A DNA stretch of 64,000 bases from Anopheles merus (GCF_017562075.2 NC_054082.1:12959286-13023285), one strand, 5' to 3'; positions 21,501 to 36,500 are shown, counted from the first letter of the stretch. The notes: generated by a model from the sequence alone, not told the origin. Translations and numbers: made by a program.

Positions 21501-22661
21501 ATCCTGAAAATGCCCGGAGAAATATACACGGTGAAAGAATTAATAACATTATTCTTTGTGAATGCGGAATGACTATCGATCAGAGAAGGGAAGGAATTTG
21601 CCGGAGAGAGAGGAAGAGTCGGCACTGCCAATTATTATTTTAATTAATTATACCGTTTTCACATCTTCAAAGTCACTTGGAAATAAAGAGGTTCACTTTA
21701 CAATCGATATTGAGGGGGGAAACTACACAGCGCCTTGCTAATAATAATGAACAAACACAATAACAAGGGCCTTTTTTGCAGGGTCCGGATGAGAACGCTG
21801 CTGATGGCCGGCCGTGTGCAGCGCCGACCGCTTACGCACGGATCTATTCAGATGAACACGGAGTACCGCTTTATGAATGGATGTGCTTTCGCTGCCACAG
21901 CGTATCTGACTGCGTTGGTTTTGGAATGCCTACTTCGTTAGTTTATATTACACTGAACTCGATGCATGAGAAGCAGTGGGGAAATGTTAGCAAAAAGAAT
22001 CTTCAAAATTAATGTGTTAAAATGATATGTATGTGTGCTCAATGCTGACTTTTATGACTATTTAAATATTTTATAGGCATCTGTAAGCATTGTTTTCGTT
22101 GCAAAAATGATTAAGTAACCCTCATATTTATAATACATTCGACACTTGCGCTTCATTTATAGTGTGTTCATGTTTTAGTGCACATGTTTTCAAAAAGGTT
22201 AATACATTTGTTTGAACCTAATTGGAACTTGCTGATACTCTTATCGCACTACCATTATCGAACAACCAATCATTACACTTTGCTATACAAGCAAACTTTC
22301 AAATCGCTTCCCTTCCCACTATACTTCCGATCCTGCAAGAATCCTTGCATCCAAACCAAGCCCGTACCCGCACATGCCCCCACACAGTAACTCCACACAC
22401 AAAAGCTCTCGTCGCTTTATGGACGTGTCACCGGCATGCAAAAGACACAAATTCTAACATTTGAATAAACATTACTTCCCACACACCTACGGGTTCTCAC
22501 CCACTAGCTTCGGCTCAATCGGATGATGGAAACAGAAATAGGGAACATCATCCTTTTTGCTCGTACGCGTGCAAGGCCGCCCCATTCCTCCGCTTTTGCA
22601 AAGCTTTTCTGGAACGGACACCTAATTAGGTGGTCCTTCATTTGAATATTCCATTCACCGT

Positions 22662-22688
22662 GTCACCCCGTGGCAAACACGGGGTGAC
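22662..22688. other. Perfect 11 bp inverted repeat (hairpin)
   Basis: GTCACCCCGTG and its exact complement are separated by the loop GCAAA. The GC-rich palindrome sits in AT-richer surroundings. It is too short for a typical miRNA precursor, and its role is unknown. Confidence 0.75.
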
Positions 22689-25256
22689 GGAGGTTCATAA
22701 AGTAACAATAAACGGCAAAGATAAAAAAAAACTTCTTTGACATTCATGTGCTTGTGCTGCTGCTAACATCATGTACGCCCTCGTGTAAGGAACAGTTGCC
22801 GCAAAAGTTTGTACCCCGTTGTGGCTCATGTACCCCAGTCCTTTCTCCTTGCTGACTGGAAAGGTCATTCCGGGTGGACCTTCCGGGAATTATCACCCCT
22901 GACAGTGTACGATCTAGCGCGACACACTAACCTAGCCGCCTACGGTGGCCAACCGCGCGGGTCGACGACGCATGCATACCGTTAATATGTGGCGCATATG
23001 TGATTGATTGAGGTCACCGCATGTACATATGTGTGTGTGTGTGTGTGTGAGAGAGAGAAAGAGGAGAGAGGGGAGAACACACATACAGCAGAAGGACAAT
23101 GATTGGCTGGCTTCCGCGTGACCTGGCCCCGTGACGAGCGCCGTAACAGTGGCGACCTTACTAGGCGAGCAAACTCACGGTCATTTGAAAATCAAATACT
23201 CTCACGCCTGGGTAATACCGCGGCTCGGTTCCCCATACCACCCCCCGGCCGCAGGGGGTGTTGGCCACCATTAAAAGGTAGAGTAACAGCAGGATGGCGC
23301 AGGGTAGCGAGAGTGATTATAACATTTTTTCCTTCTTCTTTCTCCTCGCCCTCTCGACGGTCGCCGCACGCCATCACCCATAAATCCTGCCCGTGCGCCA
23401 TAAATTTCGCCTTGAGGCTTATTTATGCAAATTTAGCCTTCTTGCTTCTCAAAACCGTTGCTCGTAGCGTGTGGTTCACCTAAACTATTGTGTGTATGTG
23501 TGAACCTGTGCGCGCGTGTGTGGATGTGTGTTTAGGTGTTTGGAGCACCTGAATACCTTGCCGATGTTCCTGCAGGAGCACCGAGCGGCGAATGAGAGTG
23601 AAACTAGGCAAGCAACCCACCGGCAACGCTGCAGCTACATACACACTTTAATTGAAGTTTTACCGCTACCGAATAGATTGCACAACCAGGGTGGCCACCT
23701 TTTCCCCACCAGCCCTCACGCTTCCTCACTGCCGAAGCGGAAGTTTAAGGATAGTTCACCCTCCCTTAATGGCTTCCAAACCTCCCAAGTATCATTAAAG
23801 CTCGGTAAGCCTCGCAATGAAGTAAGCGCTGGGAACTGATTCGAGCGTTTCAACGCCACAAACACACAAACACACACACGCACTGACACACCGTGAACGG
23901 GAACGTGGAATAAGGATTTGGTCCGCTGTGAATAATTCAATCCAGCAATGGAAGTGGACGGCCGTGCAAGCATGAGCATAAAATCCACGCCTCTATTCAT
24001 CATCCCGAGCGCCGGGATCCCCCGCCAGCATGTTATACGGGACCGCTCGCTTAGGAGCAGTTAAAATGAGCGACGTTGACTGGAGCATAAACGTACCTCG
24101 GGCAGTCCTACCTTGCATTACTGTGCGGTCCTTTATCCCGGCCCGTGCCAGAGGATGGGTTATAAATAGAGGGTTACGTTATTTTTAAAACACAGCACCT
24201 TTAGAAGCGGGCTGCCACTGTTAGAAGCGGGCTATTCAAAGCTTCGTGCTCTATGCTCGCTCGATGAGTGATGGAGCTAAATATACACACACACACGCGC
24301 GCGCGTCCAAACACCTGGATGGCCTGGTGTGGCGGAAGCAGATAGAAGCAGTCTATTGAGTTATGCATATCTGCGCTGAATGACAGGAAGCAGCACAAAG
24401 ATGGCTTTAAAGCACGGGGTTTGTAGGGCGCGGCCGTGTTGAAAGAAGCCATTAATGCTATGGAAACTATCGCGTTAGTGGTTGTAAAGGGTGCAGATAA
24501 GGTTGAGTCTAATGAGATGGAATCATCCCAAGGAGGATGCAGCTTATGAAATCAATCTCGCGTACGTAGTGCAGTATGAAAAGCAGGGATTTACTTCAAA
24601 CCGTTGAAATGGATTTAATATTAGGAATTGACAGTTGTATTCTATGGGAAGTTTTACGATTCCAACCAGTGTTTCTACACGAAGTTTGACATTTGCCGAG
24701 TGTAACTTTGAAGCCACACGCCAGAATGCCATAAAGCGTAATTGTTTACGTCAATCTAACCAAATGTAAACTAACTAATTGAAAAGGATAGCTCATGTAT
24801 GTGTTAATTCTTTGCTGAAGCTAAAATATGTTGTAGTAGATATCAACAAAATTGGTTTGAGATAGACTAGATTTGACAACATCCAACATGGAAGGGGAGC
24901 TTTTAAGATACTAGCCTGCTGTTTCATATGGCCATATTGACAGTTGGCGTCTAAAATCATGACCACACTCCATACAAAAGCAGGCGCAAAACTACTCTCA
25001 GTATTTCTGCCTAGATTATTTCTGTCCATAGCCTAGATATTGAGAAGGTTTCCAATGACCGATCGATAACGACCGATAGTTCATTCTGTGCAATGATTCA
25101 CCGATGAACAGGTTTTTGGTTCATTTTTAGTCAAAATTTGTCCACTTGGGGGACCGTGAAAAATTCATTTTTGTTCATTTCAGATACATCGTAGTTCATT
25201 TTGGTAAATTTTTTATTCATTTCATGAAATTTTTGTTTCCTGGGCCGTGTTATACA

Positions 25257-25285
25257 TTTTTATTTATTTATTTATTTATTTATTT
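25257..25285. repeat. (TTTA)n microsatellite
   Basis: About seven TTTA units downstream of a stretch rich in TTCATTT words (25100-25230). Confidence 0.9.
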
Positions 25286-26207
25286 CATAAATAACCGACG
25301 GACCATCGTGTCTAATCGGCAACCTTATAATTAAATTAAGGAGCATATAAATAAACCTCTAGTTATAGCATATCTACATATAACTGAAGCTCATTTTTGT
25401 TTATCAAGTTCATCGCAAACTATCGATCATCATCGAACGTTGGTCAGAAAGGGCCTCATTGAGCCAAGAAAAACTTACCAATTTTTTGAAACGATTTTTT
25501 TTTAATTTTAGAAAAGTAGTACAGTCCGTATTCCTGTACTACGCTGATTCTCAGATACGCAGTTTTCTTAATTTGACAGCTCAAATGTCAATTCAGTGAT
25601 AAATACCTACCCGGGTGATGAATATTGTTCCACTGACAGGCTGACAGTTAAGCTTATTGGATGGAAATGAAAAAAGGGTGATGCTGCAACGCAATTGTCA
25701 TGTTTTTGTAGCTTAAAATACCTCCCAGCCGATGCGCTTCTCACAGATTGAACAGATTGAGTGGCTTAAAAGGTAAAACTATCCATAACTTTATGATTGT
25801 TGAGAAGAGATTTACCTCATTTTGGAGTTTCAGTCAGATATTGCTATGAAATTGCACCAAAAAATAATCATTTTAAAGCAGTAAAATCGACAAAAGCCTA
25901 ATTGGCTGTCGTCCTGCATTCATCCAAATGTGGCTTCTGAATAGCAAATTGTAAGCTCGGTGAGAGTTAATAGCAGATGTGTGGGTTTTGATAAACATGT
26001 TAATCCCCTCTTAAATGGCGTGCGAATCACACCGCTAGCGGCCAATGCAAACGGAGCGAAAGCTCTCGATCACTACAATCGGCTGGCAATCAGGCAGACA
26101 TCGAACCGATTTTCCTGCGATTCCTCTCCATCGCCCGGAAGCCGTAAATTTGATCGCCCATTTATGGTGCGATTGGTGAAGCATCAGCTTCCAAGCTTGC
26201 ACGACAG

Positions 26208-26210
<3 letters not shown>

Positions 26211-26239
<29 letters not shown>
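26211..26239. repeat. (GA)n microsatellite
   Basis: Uninterrupted GA run of 29 bases. Confidence 0.9.
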
Positions 26240-26245
<6 letters not shown>

Positions 26246-28103
26246 AGGGAATAATTGCAAAATTAATTGCCAGCTTAAGGAAAAGCACACCCACACGCTC
26301 ACACGTATACGTCCGCATGGTAATTGCATGACGCCACCGTTGCCGGCCCGGTTTATGTCGCCAGTCGGCCTCCCCGCCCTCCCCGTTCGGCGTCAAGTGA
26401 AGCCAGAGCGCACATAATGATACGCGAGCGAGCGGCCCTGGTTTTCTTCGCCCTTTCCTCCACACCGACACCGGGATACGCCGGATCGAGAATCCTTCCC
26501 AGTGCCCGTGCCATTTACCGGCATGATAAATGCTGCAAAATCTTCCACGTACGTAGCGGCGTATGCAATGGCGCCGGTGTCGGTATCCTTCGGCAGACCG
26601 GAGGCGTCTGTCGTTCGTATTCGGCCAGCCGCCTAGCATCCGTCTGCTGCTAAAACGGAGACAGCAGCTGAGGCGAGAGTGTCGCTGGGCCACCGCATGA
26701 CTATTTCATCAGCGTTCTCAGCCACCGTCGACCGTCATGGCTCGTGGTCATGGCTCTCCCACCATCATGGGATGATTTCATTCTCCATCAATTTGTTCCT
26801 CCAGCGTCTTCGGAGGTGGTGCCGGGCAGATGTGACAGCAGCTACTGTGGCGCGCCACAGTGACACACACACACACAGATAACTAAGTAAAACAAAAAAA
26901 GGAAAAAAGGAACGGAAACGGTTGCACACAAAAGCAACGAAAAAAGTAAGATGAGCTGGAAAACCGAGATTCCGTGCGACAAAAGTCATGCACACACACG
27001 CACACACATGCACCCACATGAGAAGGGATCCGGTTCATTGTACGTACGAGGGTGGGGTCAAAAATCGATATTCAGATTATCTTGATTGTACTTCGAAATG
27101 GGTGAGGATGGGTTGTAAAACAAAAACAAAAACTTTCCACTCCAACCGAAAAACACTCAACCATGGAAAGGCATAACACACACGCACACGCACATACATT
27201 GACCTTTTGCTTTCGTTCCGCGTGCATAATCGAGCACTGGACATTAAGGCGAAGTGTTATGGGCAGCACGGCCCCCCAACACAAGAGACCGGGAGCGGAA
27301 GAGGACAGCATTCTTTTACGGTCAAACCGTCACCGTCCTTTACTGGGCGCCCGCTTGACACGCTGGACACGCGGCAGGAAGGATGGTGCAGAATCGCATT
27401 CAAATCAAGGGGTAATTTGATCGCAGCAACCATCGATTTGGTTTATTGCGTTTTCCCTGTGGTTTCCGCTGGCCAAATTATCACCGTTTTACAATGTTAA
27501 GGCAGGCTAATTCGGGACAGGAACCTTCCCAACCAAGGTGGGTGCGATGTATATTTATTTTTAGCACGAAAAAGGGTTCCTTTCAGTCGCTTCATCAGTT
27601 CACATGATCAATGACCGGGCGTAAAGTAGCTACTCCCTCTTCGCCCTGCAGCCGCGTGATGCCGAAGTGCGAAGAAGCTCATTTAGTATTCATTATACAG
27701 TTTTACAGGCAACAACGAACCGAAAAGCGGATAAAGCGAAGCAGTTTTGCAGCAGAAGCAAGCCTTTCCTTTGGCCCGCTGCCATCTTAACGCGGCGCTG
27801 CTGGCGCGGTTGCCTCCAAACATCATCCATAATCCAATTTTCAAACGATACCCCAGGGGGGGGGGCACCCTAGGAGACGGAGTGAGGGAGAGTAATCTTG
27901 TAGTAAAAACGAGCCCCGTGAGCCATTTTGTGGTGGGCTTGTCTCGCTAAAAAAAAAAAACAGCATCACTTTTAGACGATCTCGGCGTTCGGCTCTCACT
28001 TTGTGCCGGCGGTAATTAATTTCACTCAATCCACGGCGCAGATCCGCGCTTTTTACGACGCCCCAAAACAATCCATTTGCCTGTATCACATTATTTACTG
28101 TGC

Positions 28104-28120
28104 GGGGGGGGGGGGGGGGG
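28104..28120. repeat. G17 homopolymer
   Basis: Uninterrupted run of 17 G on the plus strand in non-coding sequence. Confidence 0.9.
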
Positions 28121-28874
28121 TTGGCGGTGGCTTTGTGTTCGAAGCGCTAAATAATAAATGAATAAATAATTTGCATTCCCTTTGCGTTTTTTTTTTAAAC
28201 TTCATTCCCTCCTTTGGCTGTTGTTCCAGCAGCAGCAGCAGCAAGTTTCTTTCCAAGTAACAGTTTTTGGGGGCTCTAAAATGGAATCGCTCAGGGAGTT
28301 AAGGGGGGGAGGGGTTTGCTGTGGTTTAGGGATATAAGATAGAGCAGTCCCATCACCACTGCCGCCGCCATCGCCAACGATTTATCGCCTCCTGGCATCA
28401 GGAAATTAATGTTAACACCGCACGAAAAACCCACACACGTGTAGATGAGCTTCAGCAAGCTAGAGCGCTGCTCCATACTTGCCTTTTGCAGACACAGTTG
28501 TGCCAGATGGTACGCGAACGCGTTACTCCGGACTCATATGCTCATAAGAAAATAGCAGCACATACACGTGGTGTCCCGGGCGCCGCAATGGAGACGCTTG
28601 GTGTTTCACGCACGGGCAGCATTCACACCGCAGGAAGCCGTTTGCTAAAGTCAATTTCCTGTGCAAATTTATCTGTGTTTTGCAAAAGCGTCCACAGACA
28701 AAGAGGTCCAGCACACATACACACCTTCGTGTGGGATGGTTGATGGAAATTTTAAATGTATCCGTCGTACCCGTAGTAGAATTTGGCTAATGTGCACGAG
28801 CTTATTGCTCCACAAACAGCGCTGGACGAGCGTAATCGGTTTGTTAGGTAGTGCGTTTGTGTCCTCCACAGCCT

Positions 28875-28974
<100 letters not shown>

Positions 28975-30772
28975 GACAACGATCGATTCCGGCTCCTTCC
29001 AACACGAACAAAGATGTTGGTTCCCCTGCACACTGTGCTGGATGAGTGTGAAAAATGCGCTCGCTGTCTAGTTCTTCCTTTACCTACGCTGCTGCGTGTT
29101 TGGTTTGCATGAAGATGTCTTCCGTTCGGTGTGTCAGACCACCACCACCGCTTACCCTCGCCACAGTTCGCTGGCTAATAACAGAGTTTTCTCTGTTGCT
29201 AATAACCGTTTTTGTAATGGCACTAGCTCTTTATTGCAATGCGCACGCACCCTGCCCTTTGCTGGTAAGGTAAGACGACGACAACTAAGACACAGGCGCA
29301 GGGAGTCACAATGGGATGGTTTCCCCCACTGTAGCCGGGTGAAGAAACCGACACAGAACGCAACGCCAGTCTCCGAGCGCCATCCAAATGATGGCATTTC
29401 GCATATAAATTTGTGTCCAAGTGTGTGTGTGTGTGTGTCTGTGAGTGGGTGGGAGGAGTTTTTCTTTGTTTTTTTTGTTTGGTTTTCTTATGCTGTGCGT
29501 GCTTCTTGCCCTTAAGTGTTCACAACCGTCTTCTTGTCTTGTTGAGAGACTTGCCATCGGCTAACTGCTGGTTCGTTCTGTGTTGTATTCCCCCCCTTTT
29601 GCCCGCTCTTTACGGGTGGGTTGAGTGAGTTGTGTGAGTGTGGGATTGGTCAGACCAAACACTGGCGACATTTATCGCCTGCTCCAGCAAAGCAGGGGCA
29701 AGGCACACAGAACCGGGTCAGCCCCGGAAAGATACCAAACTTTGTTTGGTTTCATGGGGTTTTTGTTTTGTGTTGTTGCCCACCGGCTCTAGGAGTGTGT
29801 CTGTGTGTTCTTAACTACTTCCACTCGCATTTGGACAAGCACACACACACATAGATACACACACTGACCGGTAGAAGTCATTTTATTATGGATTGTGGTG
29901 ACACTGTCATTTTCCATCCGTCTACAAGGGTTCGGAGTTCTGAAGCATCCCAAAACGCCAACATTGGATAGAAGCAGGTCCTATTTCCGTCTTTCGTTTG
30001 ATTTCGCTTACTAATTCTTCCTCCCCAAAACTCTTATCGTTCACTCACCGTTCCAGCGAGGTGTTGGTGGTTTGTCGGTCGTGTAAAATAAAACAAAAAA
30101 AAAGCTAAACCAAGACAAAGAGACGACAAGTAGCATGCCAAAAACCACATGCTCGCTACAGAACAGGAAGCCACCAGGGAACCACCATCATCATCGGGTT
30201 AGCTGTCATTTTTACATTCGGCGTACCGAAAAAAAAATGCCTGCGAAACACGCACTTCCTCTGCTGTAAGCCAAACAAACGAAACGTTACAAAAGTCACC
30301 GACAGTCGCCGTCGTTTCTGTTTCGGGATTAATCAAAAGCAGCATACTGAGAGAGCGTAGCCTGAGAAATGGGGAGCAAGAAAAGTGGGGTGTGGAAAAT
30401 AAATTTCAATTACATTTCGTAACTCACACGAAACGCGGGCAAAGTAATGGCCATAAAAATTGTGCCCCTCAAAAATGGAGGTTTTCCCCAAGACTTCTGT
30501 TTGCGGGCGAGCGCGGGCACTGGTGGTTAATGGGTTTAGGGGGAGGGTAGCAACATAAAGGTGTACACATTCGACACGAACTCGTGTCTGTATCTAAATG
30601 TAACACGAACGTGGGGTTTCTGCTTTTAAGTTTGGTCAACCCATGTACCAGACCTTATTAAAAGCTGTAAACAAGCTCTTTACAAAGCTCCTTCATGTGG
30701 GTAGTTCAGGTGCACCACACAAACAGCGAACGATCTTCCGCCCCTGAAGGTATGCTATTTTGCAATACAATA

Positions 30773-30790
30773 CGCCTGAAGCTATGCAAT
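30773..30790 (-). repeat. Dispersed motif copy with adjacent partial copy
   Basis: CGCCTGAAGCTATGCAAT on the plus strand. A partial copy, CCTGAAGGTATGC, lies about 30 bases upstream at 30742-30755 in the same orientation. Confidence 0.58.
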
Positions 30791-32611
30791 TGGAAAGACG
30801 GCGCAGGCACCTTTTTGAAGCTTTTGCAGCTCATGAACATGCTATTTTGTCTCGCTTCTCAAGTTCTTTTGTCCCTTGGGACCACCAAAAACACATTGCT
30901 GGAGCGCACAAATGCCACCAGAGTTTTTCCTGTCGAGTGTACAAATGATTAAGCAAAAGCACCCCGAAACACGTGCGGACAAACCGTACTGGTTTGATAA
31001 GGCGCGTCGCGCTCAGCACGAGCGTGTTGCATACAAAAAACAACAACTCATTTGCTCGAAGATCCATTAAATGGTGGCGGGGGGAGGGGGAGGAGGGGGA
31101 GGTATGGGGGGGAAACAAATTCATGACAAAACAAACGCGCACGGTACGGTCCAAACTTTCGCCATTTTTCGACATTTTATTTGTCTACGGTACACGCTTC
31201 TCTCCCTCTTTCTTTCTCGCTCCGTTTCTCACTTTGTACGTGCGCTTGATATTGTTTCGCTGGTGTGCCGTTGGTTTTCGAGCGCTTTGTTTTTTCGGGA
31301 TCGCGGTCGGCTCAAGACGCGATGGTTTCAAGATTCCTTTGGCGTTGCACCAGCCCAGCCAAGAAACGCTTGCTACCACGCCAAATGAGCAGAGCTGAAG
31401 CGAGGTTTTTGCTTGAGAAACAACGTGACTGACGTCATTGGGAGTTTCGTTTCGAAACCCATAAGTGGAACGTGTGAAGTCTACACTAGCCGAGAATGGC
31501 TTTGGTTCCTCGCTGCCCGGGGACTCGCCCGGTGGATGAAAGTTTGCCCTGCTTCTCTGCTTCAGTTTTAACGTGTCGTCCCTTCATTCGTACGCTCTAC
31601 CCCGTAGGTTTGAGTTCGTGACTTGCAGCACACCCCCCCCATTACCAGGCCACAACGTGTGTGTGTGTGTGTGTGTTCGCTCTGCAAAAGGTCAAGGTAT
31701 GAGCGCGTTCTGAAAGCTTCTTACCACCGACAGAAACGTTGCTGCTGTTGATGATGCTTATCGATTACCACGCCCCGGGCTTCGATTTCGGCCGGAGTCT
31801 CCCAGCAGCACCGACATCGGTAGCAACGGGTGGGAAAACCATGCCATGGTTTTGTAGGATTGGAATTTTGCACGCAATCTCCCTCACACACCTATTTATG
31901 TCCTTGACGCACGATCATCTCGAGAACGGGACGGCCCTCCTTATTAATGAATTAGCCACGCTCGAGTACTCACTTCGACTGCTTCGAGTCTAGCGTGGGG
32001 AAACGTTCCCCTGCCCTACACCATAGGCTTATACTTGAAAGGCGCGCGTATCCCCCCCCCCCCTTCGGTGGTAAATGAGGAATCATTTAATCATGCTCAT
32101 CAGGGAGCGCACCGAGCTTCGGCCCGGCAAGGCAACGAAAGGCAACGAAATTGGGGCTTAAAATTTATTGGGCCACAGGCTGAAGCGACTTTTGCAGAAC
32201 TTTTGCTTTGCTGGTGCTAACAAGGGAGGCAAAAACGGCAGCCCCATGGAAGCAACTTTCAATCGATCAGCTTTAATCGGAAAAGGATGGTTTTTGGGGG
32301 GAGTTTTGGTGAGCATGTTGGCGTGAGCGGGCTGTGCAAACTGTCACATGAAATCGACCAAAGACATCCATTAGCGTTGAGTTCTCGGGCTGTATCAGTT
32401 GAGCCGGCTGGATAGGGAAAAAGTTGCGCTCTAGAAGCAATTAAAACAAAATTTTCCAGTTGATTTATCGTACGCAGATAAGTAAAGTTGGACATCTTCA
32501 GCGAACGCGAAAGCGAACGGTGTTGTGTTGAAAGCGGAATACAATCCACAGTAAGTGATTAGTTTAGTTCCTCAGCTGAAAGCGTTGTTATTGGTTATTT
32601 TGCCATGTCGG

Positions 32612-32630
32612 TTGCATACTTTCAGGCGGA
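32612..32630 (+). repeat. Dispersed motif copy
   Basis: TTGCATACTTTCAGGCGGA in the region upstream of eag. Confidence 0.6.
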
Positions 32631-33500
32631 TTTATCGATACAGCTCGGAAAGTCTCTGCACGCTTCAATGCAGTTTTGTATTTTTAAACTTAAAATAATG
32701 CAACCGCTTCAGAGCACTGAATAGTTTGAGTATGCATTTTTCTTCCCTTCGACAAGGGAATTCGCTATCTGACATGATCGGAAGCGTGTTCATTTGTATC
32801 CGAACCGTGTACATTTATCATGCCCGTCCGTACAATGAAGCGATGCTAAAAGCGACGCTAGCAAAGTAGCAGCAGAGCGCGCCATCACCACCGAACTTCG
32901 TGACGGTTCTACAATTAATGACCGAACCAGATGCCCTGCCCACTTCGTCCCAGGCCTTTCAGCACACTGTCACCGGGTTTCCTTGGCCGGTCAACGCGTC
33001 GGCCACACATATGCGCCCGCTTTTCGGTTGGCTGACTTTTGGCTGGCACCGTGCCAGCCGAGGCCATAAGCTTCTGGTTGAAAAGTGCATCGCTGGCCCT
33101 CGTGCGGGAGTGGTGCGTAAGGGCGGTAGGATGGGGCGAAGGGCGGCGAGCAGACAGAGATGCCACCACCGTTGTCGGTGGCCTGTTTTATGAAAATGGA
33201 CATTAATAGCTACCACATAATGGCTGTTACCACTCCAGGCAGGTGCTCGAGCGTAGGCGAACAGTAATGTATGAGCGTGTGCAACAATCTACCGCCGGCT
33301 GGTGATGGACCGGCGCGGTTATCATGAACCGTGTTTCGGTAGGCAAATACAGCAGCCGAGATGAATTATGATGAAGTATTGGGTAGGATACGAGGTTGTA
33401 CGTACGGCAGCACGCATGCAATGTGTATGAATTAGTCTAATGAAGCGAAAGCCACATGGTGTACCCAGGGGAATACACCGCCGGTTTGTTGGGGCAATTG

Positions 33501-33551
33501 CGCCCGAATGTATGCAATTTTTTATACAAGACGCCTAAATTTATACAAATT
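33501..33551 (-). repeat. Two tandem copies of the dispersed motif
   Basis: CGCCCGAATGTATGCAA at 33501-33517 and CGCCTAAATTTATACAAATT at 33532-33551, same orientation, spaced 31 bases start to start. Confidence 0.55.
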
Positions 33552-36500
33552 GTGAGACAAGTTTATCCCATTTGATAAAAGAAGGGTCGTTTACTATCAA
33601 AAGCAGTAAATTTGAATCTGTCGTATCGAAAAAAGGTTGGATTTAAAAGCTTAACTTACAGACGATAACAAATCATTGAGGTTCGCATAACAAACCGTTG
33701 CTCCCAGAAACTGCGCGAAGATAATTAGTTTTTGCACACGTTAATCACACCCCCAATGCTTTAGCGCTTCCCACGCTTCCACTTTAAGCCATTAATCCAC
33801 ACACACACACTATCTTAATTTCACATCTTTTACAGCTGAAGGACATTGTTTTAAATTTATGTCCCAAACCGTAACCAAACCAACCCATCCCCACGGGAGC
33901 CTCAACCGGAGTGTTTGGGCGAATGTTCGATGCAATTGCTTTATTTCACCTTTGTGCCGTGCAAAGGCAATCAAACGGCAGCGGCCCTCCGGTGCCGTAC
34001 CGAAGCCAGAGTGGGTGGATGGAGTGCATTGTGTAGTTCGTGTTCGCTTCCCACCATCGGGCCTTTGGCTCGATCTCTTAACGGGCTGCCTTTTTGTGAC
34101 ACTTGCTTGATTTATTTGCTGCTGCTGCTACTCCAGCAAGCTCCTCCGGAATCCGACGAAACCGTTGCGCTTGACTTTCATCCGGTAACTGGGTTTGCCT
34201 GCCTCACTCGTGCCTTTGCACATGGCTCATCCTCCCATCCAGGGAGGGGGGGAGATACTTCCGGGACAGAACCACAGCAGAAAAAAAGCAAGCTTCAAGC
34301 AGGAGTGGATAAACGAAAGCGTCCGCTTTAATCCTTCTGCTCGCTATCTCTGCCCACTCAGCCCACTCGTGCTCGGCTCGGTGTCTCATTATCGTACCGC
34401 TTTTCTGGTGCTTCTGTTTTCTTTGCTGTTGCTCTGTTGCTGTTCTTCTGCCTGCCTTTTCGCTTGTGTGAAACCCCGCATGGCCCCAAGGAATGGGAAC
34501 GGATGGGTTCTGTTGCGCGTCGGTTGGCACCAGGCGACAGACTGATCGCTCGTTTACGTCAGCCTTTTGCGTCTTGCAGCGACGGGGCGGGCAGGTTCAA
34601 GGCTGACAACGACCCCCTCTTCTCCCCCACTCTTCCCACCTCCCCCCCTTTCTGCCGTCGTTCTAATGCTACCGAATGGGGGAGCGAATTGCACCCGCGC
34701 CGTCCTCGACATTGGACGTTGGAGGCGAAACCCCCGTTTTCTCGCATGAAGGTGGATGGTGCTATTGTGTGTCGTGCGGTTTGGCAAAGGGATGGGCAAT
34801 AAATAAGATTACTTAACTTTTTCGTATCTTGTAAATTAGTTCGAGTGCTCTCCGGTCCCTCCGGGTATCGCTGGTGCCCATCGCCGCAAAACGCTTGCTT
34901 TCCCGTTCACTCGCGCTGCGCTACGTTTTTGCAAGAAGTTTTTGTGTTTGGCGACGTGTGTGCCTCCTCTCTGTTCACCATTTTGTTTTGCACTCACACC
35001 GTTTGCTTTGTTGTTGTTGCTGTTGCCGTTGCCAGTACTTTTGAAGAGGACCGGGCAAACATTCCAAGCGTAACCGGATCTGCGTCCTTTCGGGCAGTGT
35101 TGCAACAGAGCGGAAGATACTTTGTCAGTGGCTCTCCGGACGTTCGAACAGCGAACGTTGGGCGGGAAAATAAATCTTCCCTTTCCTAAGGGCCGCACAC
35201 GATCACACACACACATAGACACAGGCGCTCATGATTGATTGTGCGTAATTATATTTGTATTATGATGTCCACCGGCCGATAGGACAAATTATAGTAATGC
35301 CCTTCAAACAAAGTTGCTCTGTTTGTCTTCATTCTGGCTTCGCTCGTTTGCTCCACCGAGACAGAGATTTTCCACCAACTAGCGCAGGGAAAATACTGCA
35401 CGACGGGGAGGGGGGAATTGAAAACAGAAACCCCACAGGAAATTACGGCGCTTTTTCCTGCCAACCGTTAATGAAACAAACAAAAAACACACTACTTTCT
35501 TAGCAGCAAAAAAAAAAGCCTTTTCCCCGCACAAAACAATGGAGCAATGTGCTGGGCGCACCATTTCCAGGCTCCATCCCACTGGCCGCAGCGTGCCTTC
35601 TGCTCCGGTTTTATGTGTCCATTGCTTCTTTCTACCTTTCTGGCACGCAAAACGAAACAAGAAAAAAAAGGGGATGAAAGAAAGCAAAACTGTTGGCATC
35701 TCGAGCGCGCGTGTCCGCCACGCGGTAGTGGTGCGGCCTGGGCTGTGTTTGATAGGGGACCGAAATAATTTTAGCCCACTTCCCAACCGAAGCACCCCAC
35801 TAAAGAATAATAGAAAGATGAGCTTCATAAAATACGTATCCCGGTGGTAGCTACAACTACCAGCAGCAGCAACAAAAGCAACAAAACGAACAATATCACA
35901 GAAACCCCTGAACCACTTGCTATTCCCAGGGCGTACGGAGAGCAGTCGACGAAAAAAAAAGGGCACAAGAAACGCCCCAAAACCAAACCAAAACCAAAGC
36001 ACAAGGCTGTGCGCGTGTACGGGAGTGCCAGCATCATACATTCACCCGCAAGGTAAGAACCGGGTACCTGGACCGACCGGCTTCTTTGCCTCCATTTGCT
36101 GTCAGTTCCACTCACACACCCACAACCGCCTGGGAAAGATTGCGTCGCCAGCAGCATTCGTAACGACCTGTGGAAGCTTTCAGCGAATATAGTGCGATGT
36201 ACTTAAGTGGGGCTACGCTGCGCTATTTCACCCTCCAGGCCCAGTGCCGAGCTGACGACGGAGAGACGGATGATATGCTGCTACCGCTTGCCGGCAAGCG
36301 GCCTGTACTTTGGATGGGTTTTGGGTAATTACAACTATTCTGCCGAACCACGGGATCAGCCGTTTGCCGGTGTGGGTTGCTTTCGTTTATTGGATTGATT
36401 GTTGGCTATTTATGTTCCCATCGGCAGCAAGCAGCGATTTGTCTTGTCAAAGGTATTTGGGAGGCAATCCACCGGATAAACGGATGATTGAATCAGCAAA

